From M0103 sp040386155 (GTDB taxonomy: Bacteria; Bacteroidota; Bacteroidia; Flavobacteriales_D; Crocinitomicaceae): a stretch of 64,000 nt of DNA. The notes below the pieces were generated by a model. That model did not search any database. It had not been told where the DNA came from and saw only the letters and a list, made by a program, of their open reading frames with translations. A program made the translations under genes and the position numbers. Location of the stretch: positions 124,001 to 188,000 of the forward strand of contig JAZKFZ010000003.1 in NCBI GenBank assembly GCA_040386155.1. The letters run 5' to 3'. Shown here piece after piece: positions 55,127 to 63,288 of this stretch; position 1 is the first letter of the stretch, and the number at the start of each line of letters is the position of its first letter.

Positions 55127-56410
55127 ATGTTTTTAAAAATAAAAAATAGAAAAGTAATTTCCGCGATCATTGTTTCCGGATTACTCGTTGGCATAGTGTC
55201 TTGTGGATCTTCTGAAAGTACGGAAGAACCGAAAGAAGAACATGCTGAATCGACAGTAAAAGAAGTCGAATTGAATGAAGCTCAATACAAAGCCTCTGGG
55301 ATAGTGTTAGGCGATTTTGCAATGAAGAATTTGAGTGAAGTAATCAATGCAAATGGATACACCAAACTGCCTCCTCAAAATCAAGCAGATGTATCGGTTT
55401 TACTTGGTGGTATTATTAAAAAAATCAGCATCATTGAGGGGCAATTTGTAAAGGAAGGTCAAACCTTAGCCATTATTGAAAATCTTGAATTCACAAAAAT
55501 TCAAGAGGCCTATTTAACCTCAAAAAGTAATCTAGAATTGCTTACACTAGAGTATGAGCGACAAAAAACCTTGAATGATGGAAATGCAAATTCTAAAAAG
55601 GTATTGCAAAAAGCCAAATCAGAATATGAGGTTGAAAAGGCTCGTTTTAATTCATTAAAAAAACAGATGAATACAATGAATTTAAGCAGTTCTGAAAACG
55701 CCACTTCCTCAATGGCTATCACTGCGCCAATCAGCGGATATATCACGGATGTAAATGTGAAAATTGGAACAAATGCAGAGCCAGGTCAAGTGCTTTTTAG
55801 TATTGTCGATAATTCTAAAATGCATGTGGATCTATTGGTTTATGAAAAAGACCTGCAAAAAGTAAAAGTTGGACAAACCATCAATTTCGTTTTAACCAAC
55901 CAGGACAATACCGAGATTCAAGGAAAGGTATTTAGCATCGGAAAAGCATTCGAGAATGAAACAAAATCGGTAGCGGTTCATGCGGATATCACCAATGAAC
56001 AACAAACCCTCATCCCAGGAATGTATGTCAATGCTTTGATTAATGTTGGTACTCATTCCGTAAAAGCGGTTCCTGTGGATGCAGTCGTAAAAGCCGATGG
56101 TCGCGAATTTATTTTCGTCTTAGAAGAATCTGAAGAAGAGGATAATCATGAAGAAGGACACGATCACGCCGAAGGACATTCACATGACGATGGTCACGAT
56201 CATGAAGAAGAACCTGCAAATGAAGAAGAACATGGAAAATCATTTCACTTCCAAAGAATTGAAGTTAAAACTGGAACGACCCAATTAGGTTTTGTTCAAG
56301 TCACTGTTTTGCAAACGATTCCAGCACACGCACAAATTGTGTTGAAAGGTGCCTATTACATACAGAGTCATTTGTTGAAGTCTGAAGGTGGCGGAGGTCA
56401 CGGACATTGA
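55127..56410 (+). CDS. CzcB/CusB-type RND periplasmic adaptor lipoprotein with His-rich insert
   Basis: The 427-residue protein has a lipoprotein signal (lipobox LLVGIVSCG, Cys at about 26). The membrane-fusion-protein build follows: a beta-barrel/lipoyl half (GGIIKKISIIEGQFVKEGQT), a coiled-coil hairpin (about 120-195), the second lipoyl half (ITAPISGYITDVNVKIGTNA) and a beta-barrel. An insert at about 333-370 is dominated by His, Glu and Asp (HEEGHDHAEGHSHDDGHDHE), and the C-terminus ends GGGHGH. These should bind the substrate metal in the periplasm. It follows the pump-OMF fusion by 10 bp and completes a tripartite efflux system. Confidence 0.93.
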   Translation: MFLKIKNRKVISAIIVSGLLVGIVSCGSSESTEEPKEEHAESTVKEVELNEAQYKASGIVLGDFAMKNLSEVINANGYTKLPPQNQADVSVLLGGIIKKISIIEGQFVKEGQTLAIIENLEFTKIQEAYLTSKSNLELLTLEYERQKTLNDGNANSKKVLQKAKSEYEVEKARFNSLKKQMNTMNLSSSENATSSMAITAPISGYITDVNVKIGTNAEPGQVLFSIVDNSKMHVDLLVYEKDLQKVKVGQTINFVLTNQDNTEIQGKVFSIGKAFENETKSVAVHADITNEQQTLIPGMYVNALINVGTHSVKAVPVDAVVKADGREFIFVLEESEEEDNHEEGHDHAEGHSHDDGHDHEEEPANEEEHGKSFHFQRIEVKTGTTQLGFVQVTVLQTIPAHAQIVLKGAYYIQSHLLKSEGGGGHGH

Positions 56411-56498
56411 TTAAAAATTATGGGCGGAACCTCGGTTAATTAAAAAAGAATAAAAAAAAATTAATAGCCGGGGCTTCTTGCCCGCCAAATTCGTAAAC

Positions 56499-58490
56499 AT
56501 GATAAACACAGACCCAAATCACAAACATACGTACGACGAACAAGGTGAAATGACTTGTTGTTCGTTGGAAGAAAAAGTAAATAAACACTTAGAAGTTCAT
56601 GATGATCACAATCATTCGGATACGGAAAAATCAAACTTCAGTTTATTCATCCCTTCTATCATCAGTTTTGTTTTATTAATTTCTGCAATTGTTATTGATA
56701 ATTATATTAAAACTTCCTGGTTCAATGATTGGATTCGTTTCACATGGTACGCAATAGCTTATGTTCCTGTAGGAATACCAGTAATCAAAGATGCACTTCT
56801 TGCCATTCGTAAAGGAGAATTGTTTTCTGAGTTTTTTTTAATGAGTATTGCAACCATTGGAGCTTTTTCCATCGGTGAATTTCCTGAAGGAGTAGCCGTA
56901 ATGCTTTTTTATGCTGTGGGCGAAGTATTTCAAACTATGGCTGTATCTCGAGCAAAAGCAAATATCAAAAGTTTGCTCGATCAACGCCCGGACGAGGTTA
57001 CAGTTTTAGAGAACAATCAAGCCAAAACGGTAAAAGCTGAAAAGGTAAATATTGGCGATATTATTCAATTGAAATCTGGTGAAAAATTAGGATTGGATGG
57101 CGAGTTAATTTCTGATTCTGCTTCATTTAATACTGCAGCACTTACGGGAGAAAGTAAGCCTGATACTAAAGCGAAAGGCGAAACAGTTTTAGCAGGAATG
57201 ATCAACCTCAATACTGTGACACAAGTAAAAGTTACCACAGCTTATAACGATAGTAAATTGAGCAAAATTTTAGAATTGGTACAAAATGCCACTGCGCAAA
57301 AAGCACCAACCGAATTATTTATACGAAAATTTGCAAAAATCTACACACCAATTGTCGTTCTAATGGCTATTCTTATAACAGCATTGCCCTACTTCTTTGT
57401 AGAAAATTACGAGTTCAGCGAATGGTTATACAGAGCATTAATTTTCTTGGTGATTTCTTGTCCGTGTGCCTTAGTTATCAGTATTCCTTTAGGTTATTTT
57501 GGAGGAATTGGAGCAGGTAGTAAAAACGGCATATTATTCAAAGGCAGTAATTTCTTGGATACCCTCGCCAATATTCAACATGTGGTAATGGATAAAACAG
57601 GCACCATGACAGAAGGCGTTTTTAAAGTACAAGAAGTTGAATTAAATTCTACTTTTAATAGAGATGAAATCTTGCAAATGGTCAATGCTTTGGAAAATCA
57701 AAGCACCCATCCTGTTGCTACAGCCATTCATGAATACGTAGGTGAAATTGATAGCACTATCAAATTGGAAAATGTTGAAGAAATATCAGGGCATGGTTTA
57801 AAAGCAACTATAAAAGGAAAAGAATTATTGGTTGGAAATTTCAAGTTGATGGATAAATTTTCCATTGCGTATGATATTGATCCAAGTACAATAATTTACA
57901 CGACAATCGCTATTGCTTTTGACAGTATATTTGTAGGATATATCACAATTGCTGATAGGATTAAGGAGGATGCACAAATTACCATCGATAAACTAAATGC
58001 ACTTGGTATAAAAATTACAATGCTAAGTGGAGACAAAAGTACTGTGGTACAATTTGTAGCACAAAAACTTGGTATATCTAATGCATTTGGCGATTTGCTA
58101 CCCGAAGACAAAGTCAATAAAGTAAAAGAAATCAAAGCCAAAAACGAAACAGTTGCTTTTATAGGAGATGGTGTAAACGATGCACCCGTAGTAGCTTTGA
58201 GTGATGTAGGAATAGCTATGGGTGGACTTGGTAGCGATGCAACAATCGAAACCGCCGATGTAGTTATCCAAGACGATATGCCAAGTAAAATTCCAATTGC
58301 CATTATCATTGGTAAACAAACAAAAAAAATAGTTTGGCAAAATATCATTTTGGCTTTTAGTGTAAAGGCGATTGTCCTTGCTTTAGGTGCAGGAGGAATT
58401 GCAACAATGTGGGAAGCTGTGTTTGCAGATGTTGGCGTAGCTTTGTTGGCAATTTTGAATGCAGTTAGAATACAGCGAATGAAGTTTTAA
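56499..58490 (+). CDS. Heavy-metal P-type ATPase, ZntA/CadA type
   Basis: The ATG at 56499 gives 663 residues (an upstream TTG at 56478 is unlikely). The N-terminus is not a normal HMA domain. It has TCCSLEEKV and a His/Asp-rich tail (HDDHNHSDTEK). Visible motifs are the intramembrane CPC at 321-323, phosphorylation D365 in DKTGTMTEG, the STHPVATAI nucleotide-domain HP motif, MLSGDKSTVV and GDGVNDAPVVALSDVGIAMG. The last helix reads DVGVALLAILNAVRIQRMKF, with the Asp typical of Zn/Cd/Pb exporters. It pumps divalent metal from cytoplasm to periplasm, where the RND system can carry it outside. Confidence 0.94.
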   Translation: MINTDPNHKHTYDEQGEMTCCSLEEKVNKHLEVHDDHNHSDTEKSNFSLFIPSIISFVLLISAIVIDNYIKTSWFNDWIRFTWYAIAYVPVGIPVIKDALLAIRKGELFSEFFLMSIATIGAFSIGEFPEGVAVMLFYAVGEVFQTMAVSRAKANIKSLLDQRPDEVTVLENNQAKTVKAEKVNIGDIIQLKSGEKLGLDGELISDSASFNTAALTGESKPDTKAKGETVLAGMINLNTVTQVKVTTAYNDSKLSKILELVQNATAQKAPTELFIRKFAKIYTPIVVLMAILITALPYFFVENYEFSEWLYRALIFLVISCPCALVISIPLGYFGGIGAGSKNGILFKGSNFLDTLANIQHVVMDKTGTMTEGVFKVQEVELNSTFNRDEILQMVNALENQSTHPVATAIHEYVGEIDSTIKLENVEEISGHGLKATIKGKELLVGNFKLMDKFSIAYDIDPSTIIYTTIAIAFDSIFVGYITIADRIKEDAQITIDKLNALGIKITMLSGDKSTVVQFVAQKLGISNAFGDLLPEDKVNKVKEIKAKNETVAFIGDGVNDAPVVALSDVGIAMGGLGSDATIETADVVIQDDMPSKIPIAIIIGKQTKKIVWQNIILAFSVKAIVLALGAGGIATMWEAVFADVGVALLAILNAVRIQRMKF

Positions 58491-58502
58491 AAAAGTAAGA
58501 AT

Positions 58503-58865
58503 ATGAAAATTCATTTTAGAATACCTGCCGGTTTGCGAAATGAGGTGTTAAGCGAATTTCAACTGGCAAAAGAGGCGGAAATTAAAAATGATTTCCTAAC
58601 GGCATGGAATCACTTGGAACGTGCACACATTCTTGGTCAAGCTTGGCCTGTAGAACATTCGAGAACACATTGGAAAATGCTTTGTTTTGCTTTTCGAAGA
58701 AAAAACGGAAAGGAGATCATCGGTCAACTTCCGCGTTTGTTTATCGGTGGTATTAAATCATTTCTGGGTGAAATTCCTATCGGAAATACTGGTGGTTCTA
58801 ATGTGTCACCAATTAAACCAATGAAAGTTCCTGATGATTTGAGAAAAACACTTGATAAATATTAA
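58503..58865 (+). CDS. DUF3703 protein of metal-resistance clusters
   Basis: The 120-residue soluble protein matches DUF3703: LRNEVLSEFQLAKEAEIKND, WNHLERAHILGQAWPVEHSR (two conserved His in helix turns) and IPIGNTGGSNVSPIKPM. The domain is often found beside RND or P-type metal exporters. Its function is unknown; the His residues allow a metal site. It follows the ATPase by 12 bp and is the last gene of the cluster. Confidence 0.85.
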   Translation: MKIHFRIPAGLRNEVLSEFQLAKEAEIKNDFLTAWNHLERAHILGQAWPVEHSRTHWKMLCFAFRRKNGKEIIGQLPRLFIGGIKSFLGEIPIGNTGGSNVSPIKPMKVPDDLRKTLDKY

Positions 58866-58882
58866 TTGAAAACAAAAAACAC

Positions 58883-58928
58883 TTCATGCGCTAGCATGAA
58901 AGGGTTTCTATGCTTGGAATGCTCATAA
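58883..58928 (+). repeat. Hairpin and dispersed repeat, copy 2
   Basis: A perfect hairpin TTCATGC-GCTA-GCATGAA (58883-58900) is followed directly by a sequence (58902-58928) close to 49911-49936 (GGGTTTCTATGCTTGGAATG, then CTCATAA). The two copies bracket the metal-resistance block. There is no T tract, so it is not a standard terminator. The rest of 58866-59025 holds no gene. Confidence 0.65.
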
Positions 58929-59025
58929 ATTTACATTTCGCATTAAATTTTCACTAAATGATCATAAGCTAATTAAGATTTGCGAAAATTATTGTAGCTT
59001 TACTTTTTAGTATAAAATCTATTTT

Positions 59026-60984
59026 ATGAAAAAACTCTTACTATTATGTTTAACAACAGTTTCATTAAATATTGTAAACGCACAGTGTACAATTATTTAT
59101 GCAACTTCTAATGGTTCTCCAACTGGCGCTGGAACCATGGCTCAACCAAAAAGTATTGAAGCAGCATTTTCGTCTGCCGCAGCAGGATCGTTAATTCGTT
59201 TGGCAGCTGATACGTTTAACATTACAGCTCCATTGACGCTTAACGCAAATAACATTGTTGTTGAGGGTGGTTTTATGAAAAACCAAGTTTGGAAAAAAAC
59301 AAGTAAACAAGGTGCAACGCTTATCGTTAGAACAAATGCAAGTCCAGAAGGACTTCCAGGTGCTGAGCGCTTAGTTGCATTTCAAGCAATCGATAAATCA
59401 GGTTTCGAAGTACACGATGTTACAATAACAACTGAAGATGCTTCCGCTCCAGGTACAACAACGTATGGTGTTTACCTTTCAAATTGCGCAACTTACAAAT
59501 TTGTTCGTTGTCATATTAGTGCAGGAAATGCGGGTGACGGTACTGATGGTATGTCAGGTATGTCTGGAACAGCTGGTGCTGTAGGTGTAGCTGGTTCAGG
59601 TGGTTCATGCGACGGTGGAACATGTACTTTTAGTAGTGGAAATGCTGGAGCAGCCGGTGGTGCTGGTGGTGCTGGAGCAATCGGAAGTGCAGCTGGAGCT
59701 GGTGGTCCTAATGGAAATGGAGCTCAAAATCCAGGATCTGCTGGAACTGCAGGATCTGCCAGAAATGGTGGCGGTGGCGGCGGCGGTGGAGCTGGAGGTG
59801 ACGAATGTTCTGCAAATAACGGTGGTAATGGTGGTAATGGCGGTGCTTCTGCTAGTGCTTTAGCTGCTAATGGTGGAACAAGAGGATCTGATGGTGACCC
59901 TGGTACTACAGGAGCTTCTGGTTCAAATGGTGGAAACGGTGCAACAGGTTTAACAGGTGCAACGGGTGCTGATGGAACTGAAGTAGGTGGATTTTGGGAA
60001 GCAGGAACTGCTGGCTTAGACGGAACTGACGGTGCTGGTGGTGCTGGCGGCGGCGGCGGTGGCGGCGGTGGTCGTCAAATTTGTACTTTCTGTGACAATG
60101 GTCCAGGAAATGGCGGCGGCGGCGGCGGCGGCGGTGGCCAAGGTGGTACTGCTGGAACTGGTGGAACTGGTGGTGGATCATCTTTTGGGGTGTATTCTCG
60201 ATTAAATGGTGCAACTTCTTCTTTTGTAGATTGTAATATCTCTGCTGGAAACGCTGGAAATGGCGGTATAGGTGGAGCAGGTGGAGCTGGTGGACTTGGT
60301 GCTAACGGTGGTACTGGTGGTCAAACATGTACAGGTGAAATCGGAGCAGGTGGAAACGGTGGTAAAGGTGGAAACGGTGGCGCTGGAGGTTCTGGCGGTA
60401 ACGGTGCATTTGGACTATCTGCTGCTGTTCAATTAGCTTCAGGTACAAGCTACGTAGTGTTAAGTACTAACTTTAACTTAGCTGCTCAACCACTTATCAC
60501 AATGACTTACAATCCTTGTTGGGGACCAAATATCACAATTACTGATGAAACACTTCCTGCTGGAATTGGAACAACTTCTTGGAACTTTGGTGCAAACGCA
60601 ACTCCTTCTTTCGGAACGGACAACCCAATGACAACTGTTTATAGTGCTAACGGATTTAGTAACATCGTTCACGGAACAAATACATACCGTGCATTCTCTT
60701 ACTTCTGTTGTGAAAGTTTAGCTGATGTTGCTGAGCAATCAATTGTTGATGCAAACATTCAAATTGTTCCTAACCCGAATGATGGTCAATTCTCAATCGA
60801 ATTGGGTGAAACATTTGCTGATGTTGCTGTAACAATCACTGATTTGAATGGTAAATCAATTCTCTCTACTAAATATACCCAAGTGTCTGAAATTTCAATG
60901 GAATTGAATCAGCCAGCTGGAGTTTATTTGGTACAAGTTAATTATAATGGAAACGTTAAAATGATGCGAGTTGTAAAAAACTAA
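59026..60984 (+). CDS. Glycine-rich secreted protein with T9SS type A sorting domain
   Basis: The 652-residue protein has a signal peptide (about 1-19, cleavage near VNAQ). A right-handed beta-helix-like N-terminal domain follows (about 25-170, with ATSNGSPTGAGTMAQPKSIE and IVVEGGF). A long Gly/Ala-rich region with GG-(N/A/T)-GG and GAxG repeats spans about 170-465, interrupted by a few Cys-containing strands (CDGGTCTFSSGN, CTFCDNGPG). A C-terminal domain at about 575-652 ends in the type A sorting signal (VPNPNDGQFSIELGETF, ITDLNGKSIL, GVYLVQVNYNG, MMRVVKN). It should be exported by the T9SS and attached to the surface. It stands alone with a strong terminator after it. Confidence 0.9.
   Translation: MKKLLLLCLTTVSLNIVNAQCTIIYATSNGSPTGAGTMAQPKSIEAAFSSAAAGSLIRLAADTFNITAPLTLNANNIVVEGGFMKNQVWKKTSKQGATLIVRTNASPEGLPGAERLVAFQAIDKSGFEVHDVTITTEDASAPGTTTYGVYLSNCATYKFVRCHISAGNAGDGTDGMSGMSGTAGAVGVAGSGGSCDGGTCTFSSGNAGAAGGAGGAGAIGSAAGAGGPNGNGAQNPGSAGTAGSARNGGGGGGGGAGGDECSANNGGNGGNGGASASALAANGGTRGSDGDPGTTGASGSNGGNGATGLTGATGADGTEVGGFWEAGTAGLDGTDGAGGAGGGGGGGGGRQICTFCDNGPGNGGGGGGGGGQGGTAGTGGTGGGSSFGVYSRLNGATSSFVDCNISAGNAGNGGIGGAGGAGGLGANGGTGGQTCTGEIGAGGNGGKGGNGGAGGSGGNGAFGLSAAVQLASGTSYVVLSTNFNLAAQPLITMTYNPCWGPNITITDETLPAGIGTTSWNFGANATPSFGTDNPMTTVYSANGFSNIVHGTNTYRAFSYFCCESLADVAEQSIVDANIQIVPNPNDGQFSIELGETFADVAVTITDLNGKSILSTKYTQVSEISMELNQPAGVYLVQVNYNGNVKMMRVVKN
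59767..60138 (+). repeat. GGC/GGT trinucleotide runs inside the glycine-rich gene
   Basis: Runs of GGC/GGT codons are at about 59767-59790, 60046-60073 and 60112-60138, with up to seven GGC in series. Slippage would change length by whole glycine codons without breaking the frame. Confidence 0.85.
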
Positions 60985-61004
60985 GCATTCTCAATACCTT
61001 TTAG

Positions 61005-61034
61005 AAATCCCGTCAGTAATGGCGGGATTTTTTT
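61005..61034 (+). terminator. Rho-independent terminator after the T9SS-sorted gene
   Basis: AAATCCCG and CGGGATTT form an eight-bp stem, with the final run of T continuing. It lies 20 bp after the stop at 60984 and separates this gene from the thiamine operon. Confidence 0.9.
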
Positions 61035-61065
61035 GTTGGTATCAATTTTAGTTGTAATTTTACAA

Positions 61066-61147
61066 TGCTTTAGGGGTGTCAGCATTTGCTGACTGAGATG
61101 ATACCCGTTGAACTTGATGCAGTTGATACTGACGAAAGGAAAAGCAA
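61066..61147 (+). promoter_or_regulatory. TPP (thiamine pyrophosphate) riboswitch
   Basis: The conserved TPP aptamer pieces are present in order: GGGGTGTC (61073-61080), CTGAGATGATACCC (61092-61105), TTGAACTTGATGCAGTTGAT (61108-61127) and ACTGACGAAAGGAAA. It lies upstream of thiS and thiC, as expected. The expression platform between 61147 and the thiS ATG is AT-rich with no strong terminator, so control of translation initiation is more likely. Confidence 0.95.
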
Positions 61148-61206
61148 GCAATAAACGCTGTTTATTGGTGTCATCTTATATTCCCAAAGCCATTTTTTTG
61201 AATGGT

Positions 61207-61410
61207 ATGGAAATCACAATTAATGAAATTAAAACAACTGTTGAAGCAGGTACTGTCTTGCAGGATATTGTCGTGCAGCAATTCGGAGATAAACTGAATG
61301 GAATTGCAGCCGCCATCAATCAACAGGTAATCCCAAAATCTAGTTGGGGAAGTCAAGAAATTGTTGAAAATGATGCCATTCTCTTAATTAAAGCAACACA
61401 AGGTGGATAA
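61207..61410 (+). CDS. thiS: Sulfur carrier protein ThiS
   Basis: The ATG at 61207 gives 67 residues. A longer frame begins inside the riboswitch and is rejected. It has a ubiquitin-like fold (MEITINEIKTTVEAGTVLQD, then IAAAINQQVIPKSSWGSQEI) and the required C-terminal Gly-Gly (LIKATQGG), which is adenylated and thiocarboxylated to donate sulfur for the thiazole ring. It is the first gene of the riboswitch-controlled operon, 30 bp before thiC. Confidence 0.93.
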   Translation: MEITINEIKTTVEAGTVLQDIVVQQFGDKLNGIAAAINQQVIPKSSWGSQEIVENDAILLIKATQGG

Positions 61411-61440
61411 TCAACATTAGATAAAAATTAAAATCAAGAT

Positions 61441-63288
61441 ATGAAGAAGCAAGATAAAATGCCTGAACAAACCAGCATCTCAACAGGTGCAATTTCAGGA
61501 TCGAAAAAAGTATATGTGAAAGGAAAAATCCATGACATTAGCGTAGCCATGAGAGAAATTTCTCTTTCACCAACAAAGTTAATGAATGGCAATTTAGAAG
61601 AAAATCCACCAATAACTGTTTATGACGCAAGTGGTGCGTACACTGATGACAACATCACCATTGATGTTCGGAAAGGATTGCCAAGATTACGTGAACAATG
61701 GATTTTAGATCGTGGCGATGTGGAAGAATTAGATGGGATTTCGTCTGATTTTGGTAAAGAAAGAAGCAATGATGAAAGTTTGGATCACTTAAGATTTGAG
61801 CACATCGCAAAGCCTTTGAAAGCAAAAGCCGGCGCCAATGTTTCTCAATTGTATTATGCGAAAAAAGGCATTATTACACCTGAAATGGAATACATTGCCA
61901 TTCGAGAAAATCAGCGCTTTGATGAAATTCAGCATCTAACAACAGAGCAATACCAAGCACTTTGTTTTCAGCATCCTGGCAATAGCTTTGGAGCAAATAC
62001 ACCAAAAACACACATTACGCCAGAATTTGTTCGTGACGAGATAGCTGCAGGTCGCGCAATTATCCCCAATAATATTAATCATCCAGAAAGCGAACCAATG
62101 ATAATTGGACGTAACTTTTTGGTGAAAATTAATGCTAATATTGGAAACTCTGCGGTAACATCAAGCATCGAAGAAGAAGTTGAGAAAGCAGTGTGGGCAT
62201 GCCGTTGGGGTGCTGATACCATTATGGATTTATCGACAGGAAAAAATATTCATGAAACGCGCGAGTGGATCATTCGTAATTCTCCAGTTCCAATTGGTAC
62301 TGTTCCGATTTATCAAGCACTAGAAAAAGTAGATGGTGTTGCAGAAGATTTAACGTGGGAGATTTTTAAAGATACCTTAATAGAGCAAGCGGAGCAGGGT
62401 GTTTCTTATTTCACAATTCACGCAGGCGTATTGTTGCGCTATATTCCAATGACAGCAAAACGTGTTACTGGAATTGTTTCTCGTGGTGGTTCTATCATGG
62501 CGAAATGGTGTTTAGCGCATCATAAAGAAAACTTCTTGTACACGCATTTTGAAGAGATTTGTGAAATCATGAAAGCCTACGATGTTGCCTTTTCGTTAGG
62601 TGATGGTTTACGTCCAGGTTCAATTGCAGATGCAAATGATGAGGCGCAGTTCAGTGAGTTAGAAACCTTGGGCGAATTGACCAAAATTGCTTGGAAACAC
62701 GATGTTCAGGTAATGATTGAAGGCCCAGGACACGTTCCAATGCACATGATTAAAGAAAATATGGACAAGCAATTGGCTGAATGTCACGAAGCGCCTTTTT
62801 ACACATTAGGTCCACTAACAACTGATATTGCACCAGGCTATGATCACATTACTTCTGCAATTGGAGCAGCAATGATTGGTTGGTTTGGAACAGCCATGTT
62901 GTGTTACGTTACACCAAAAGAACACCTCGGTTTACCAAATCGTAAGGATGTAAAAGATGGTGTAATTACTTACAAATTGGCAGCGCATGCAGCTGATTTA
63001 GCAAAAGGTCATCCCGGTGCTCAATTACGCGACAATGCATTGAGTAAAGCACGTTTCGAATTCCGTTGGGAAGATCAATTCAATCTGTCTTTAGATCCAG
63101 ATACAGCGAGAGAATACCACGATGAGACTTTGCCAGCTGACGGAGCTAAAATTGCCCATTTCTGTTCAATGTGTGGTCCTAAATTCTGTTCGATGAAAAT
63201 TACACAGGAAATTAGAGAAAGTGCAGCAGCTGGAATGTTTGATAAATCTGAAGAGTTTAAAAGTAAAGGAAGCGAAATCTATTCATAA
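61441..63288 (+). CDS. thiC: Phosphomethylpyrimidine synthase ThiC
   Basis: The 615-residue protein is full length. It has RAIIPNNINHPESEPMIIGR (about 195-214), the WGADTIMDLSTGKNIHETRE core, EGPGHVPMHMI, LGPLTTDIAPGYDHITSAIG and the C-terminal [4Fe-4S] motif CSMCGPKFC (C-x2-C-x4-C, about 577-585) of this radical-SAM enzyme. It converts aminoimidazole ribotide to HMP phosphate. It follows thiS; the GTG of the ThiE-ThiD fusion is directly after its stop. Confidence 0.98.
   Translation: MKKQDKMPEQTSISTGAISGSKKVYVKGKIHDISVAMREISLSPTKLMNGNLEENPPITVYDASGAYTDDNITIDVRKGLPRLREQWILDRGDVEELDGISSDFGKERSNDESLDHLRFEHIAKPLKAKAGANVSQLYYAKKGIITPEMEYIAIRENQRFDEIQHLTTEQYQALCFQHPGNSFGANTPKTHITPEFVRDEIAAGRAIIPNNINHPESEPMIIGRNFLVKINANIGNSAVTSSIEEEVEKAVWACRWGADTIMDLSTGKNIHETREWIIRNSPVPIGTVPIYQALEKVDGVAEDLTWEIFKDTLIEQAEQGVSYFTIHAGVLLRYIPMTAKRVTGIVSRGGSIMAKWCLAHHKENFLYTHFEEICEIMKAYDVAFSLGDGLRPGSIADANDEAQFSELETLGELTKIAWKHDVQVMIEGPGHVPMHMIKENMDKQLAECHEAPFYTLGPLTTDIAPGYDHITSAIGAAMIGWFGTAMLCYVTPKEHLGLPNRKDVKDGVITYKLAAHAADLAKGHPGAQLRDNALSKARFEFRWEDQFNLSLDPDTAREYHDETLPADGAKIAHFCSMCGPKFCSMKITQEIRESAAAGMFDKSEEFKSKGSEIYS

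Noticed and set aside
59906..60214. Minus-strand His/Arg-rich frame opposite the glycine-rich gene
   Set aside because: Composition is a direct mirror of GGC/GGT codons (His/Arg/Gln runs); no independent support.
61108..61206. N-terminal extension of ThiS
   Set aside because: It would start inside the TPP riboswitch aptamer. ThiS proteins are about 66-70 residues, matching the ATG at 61207.
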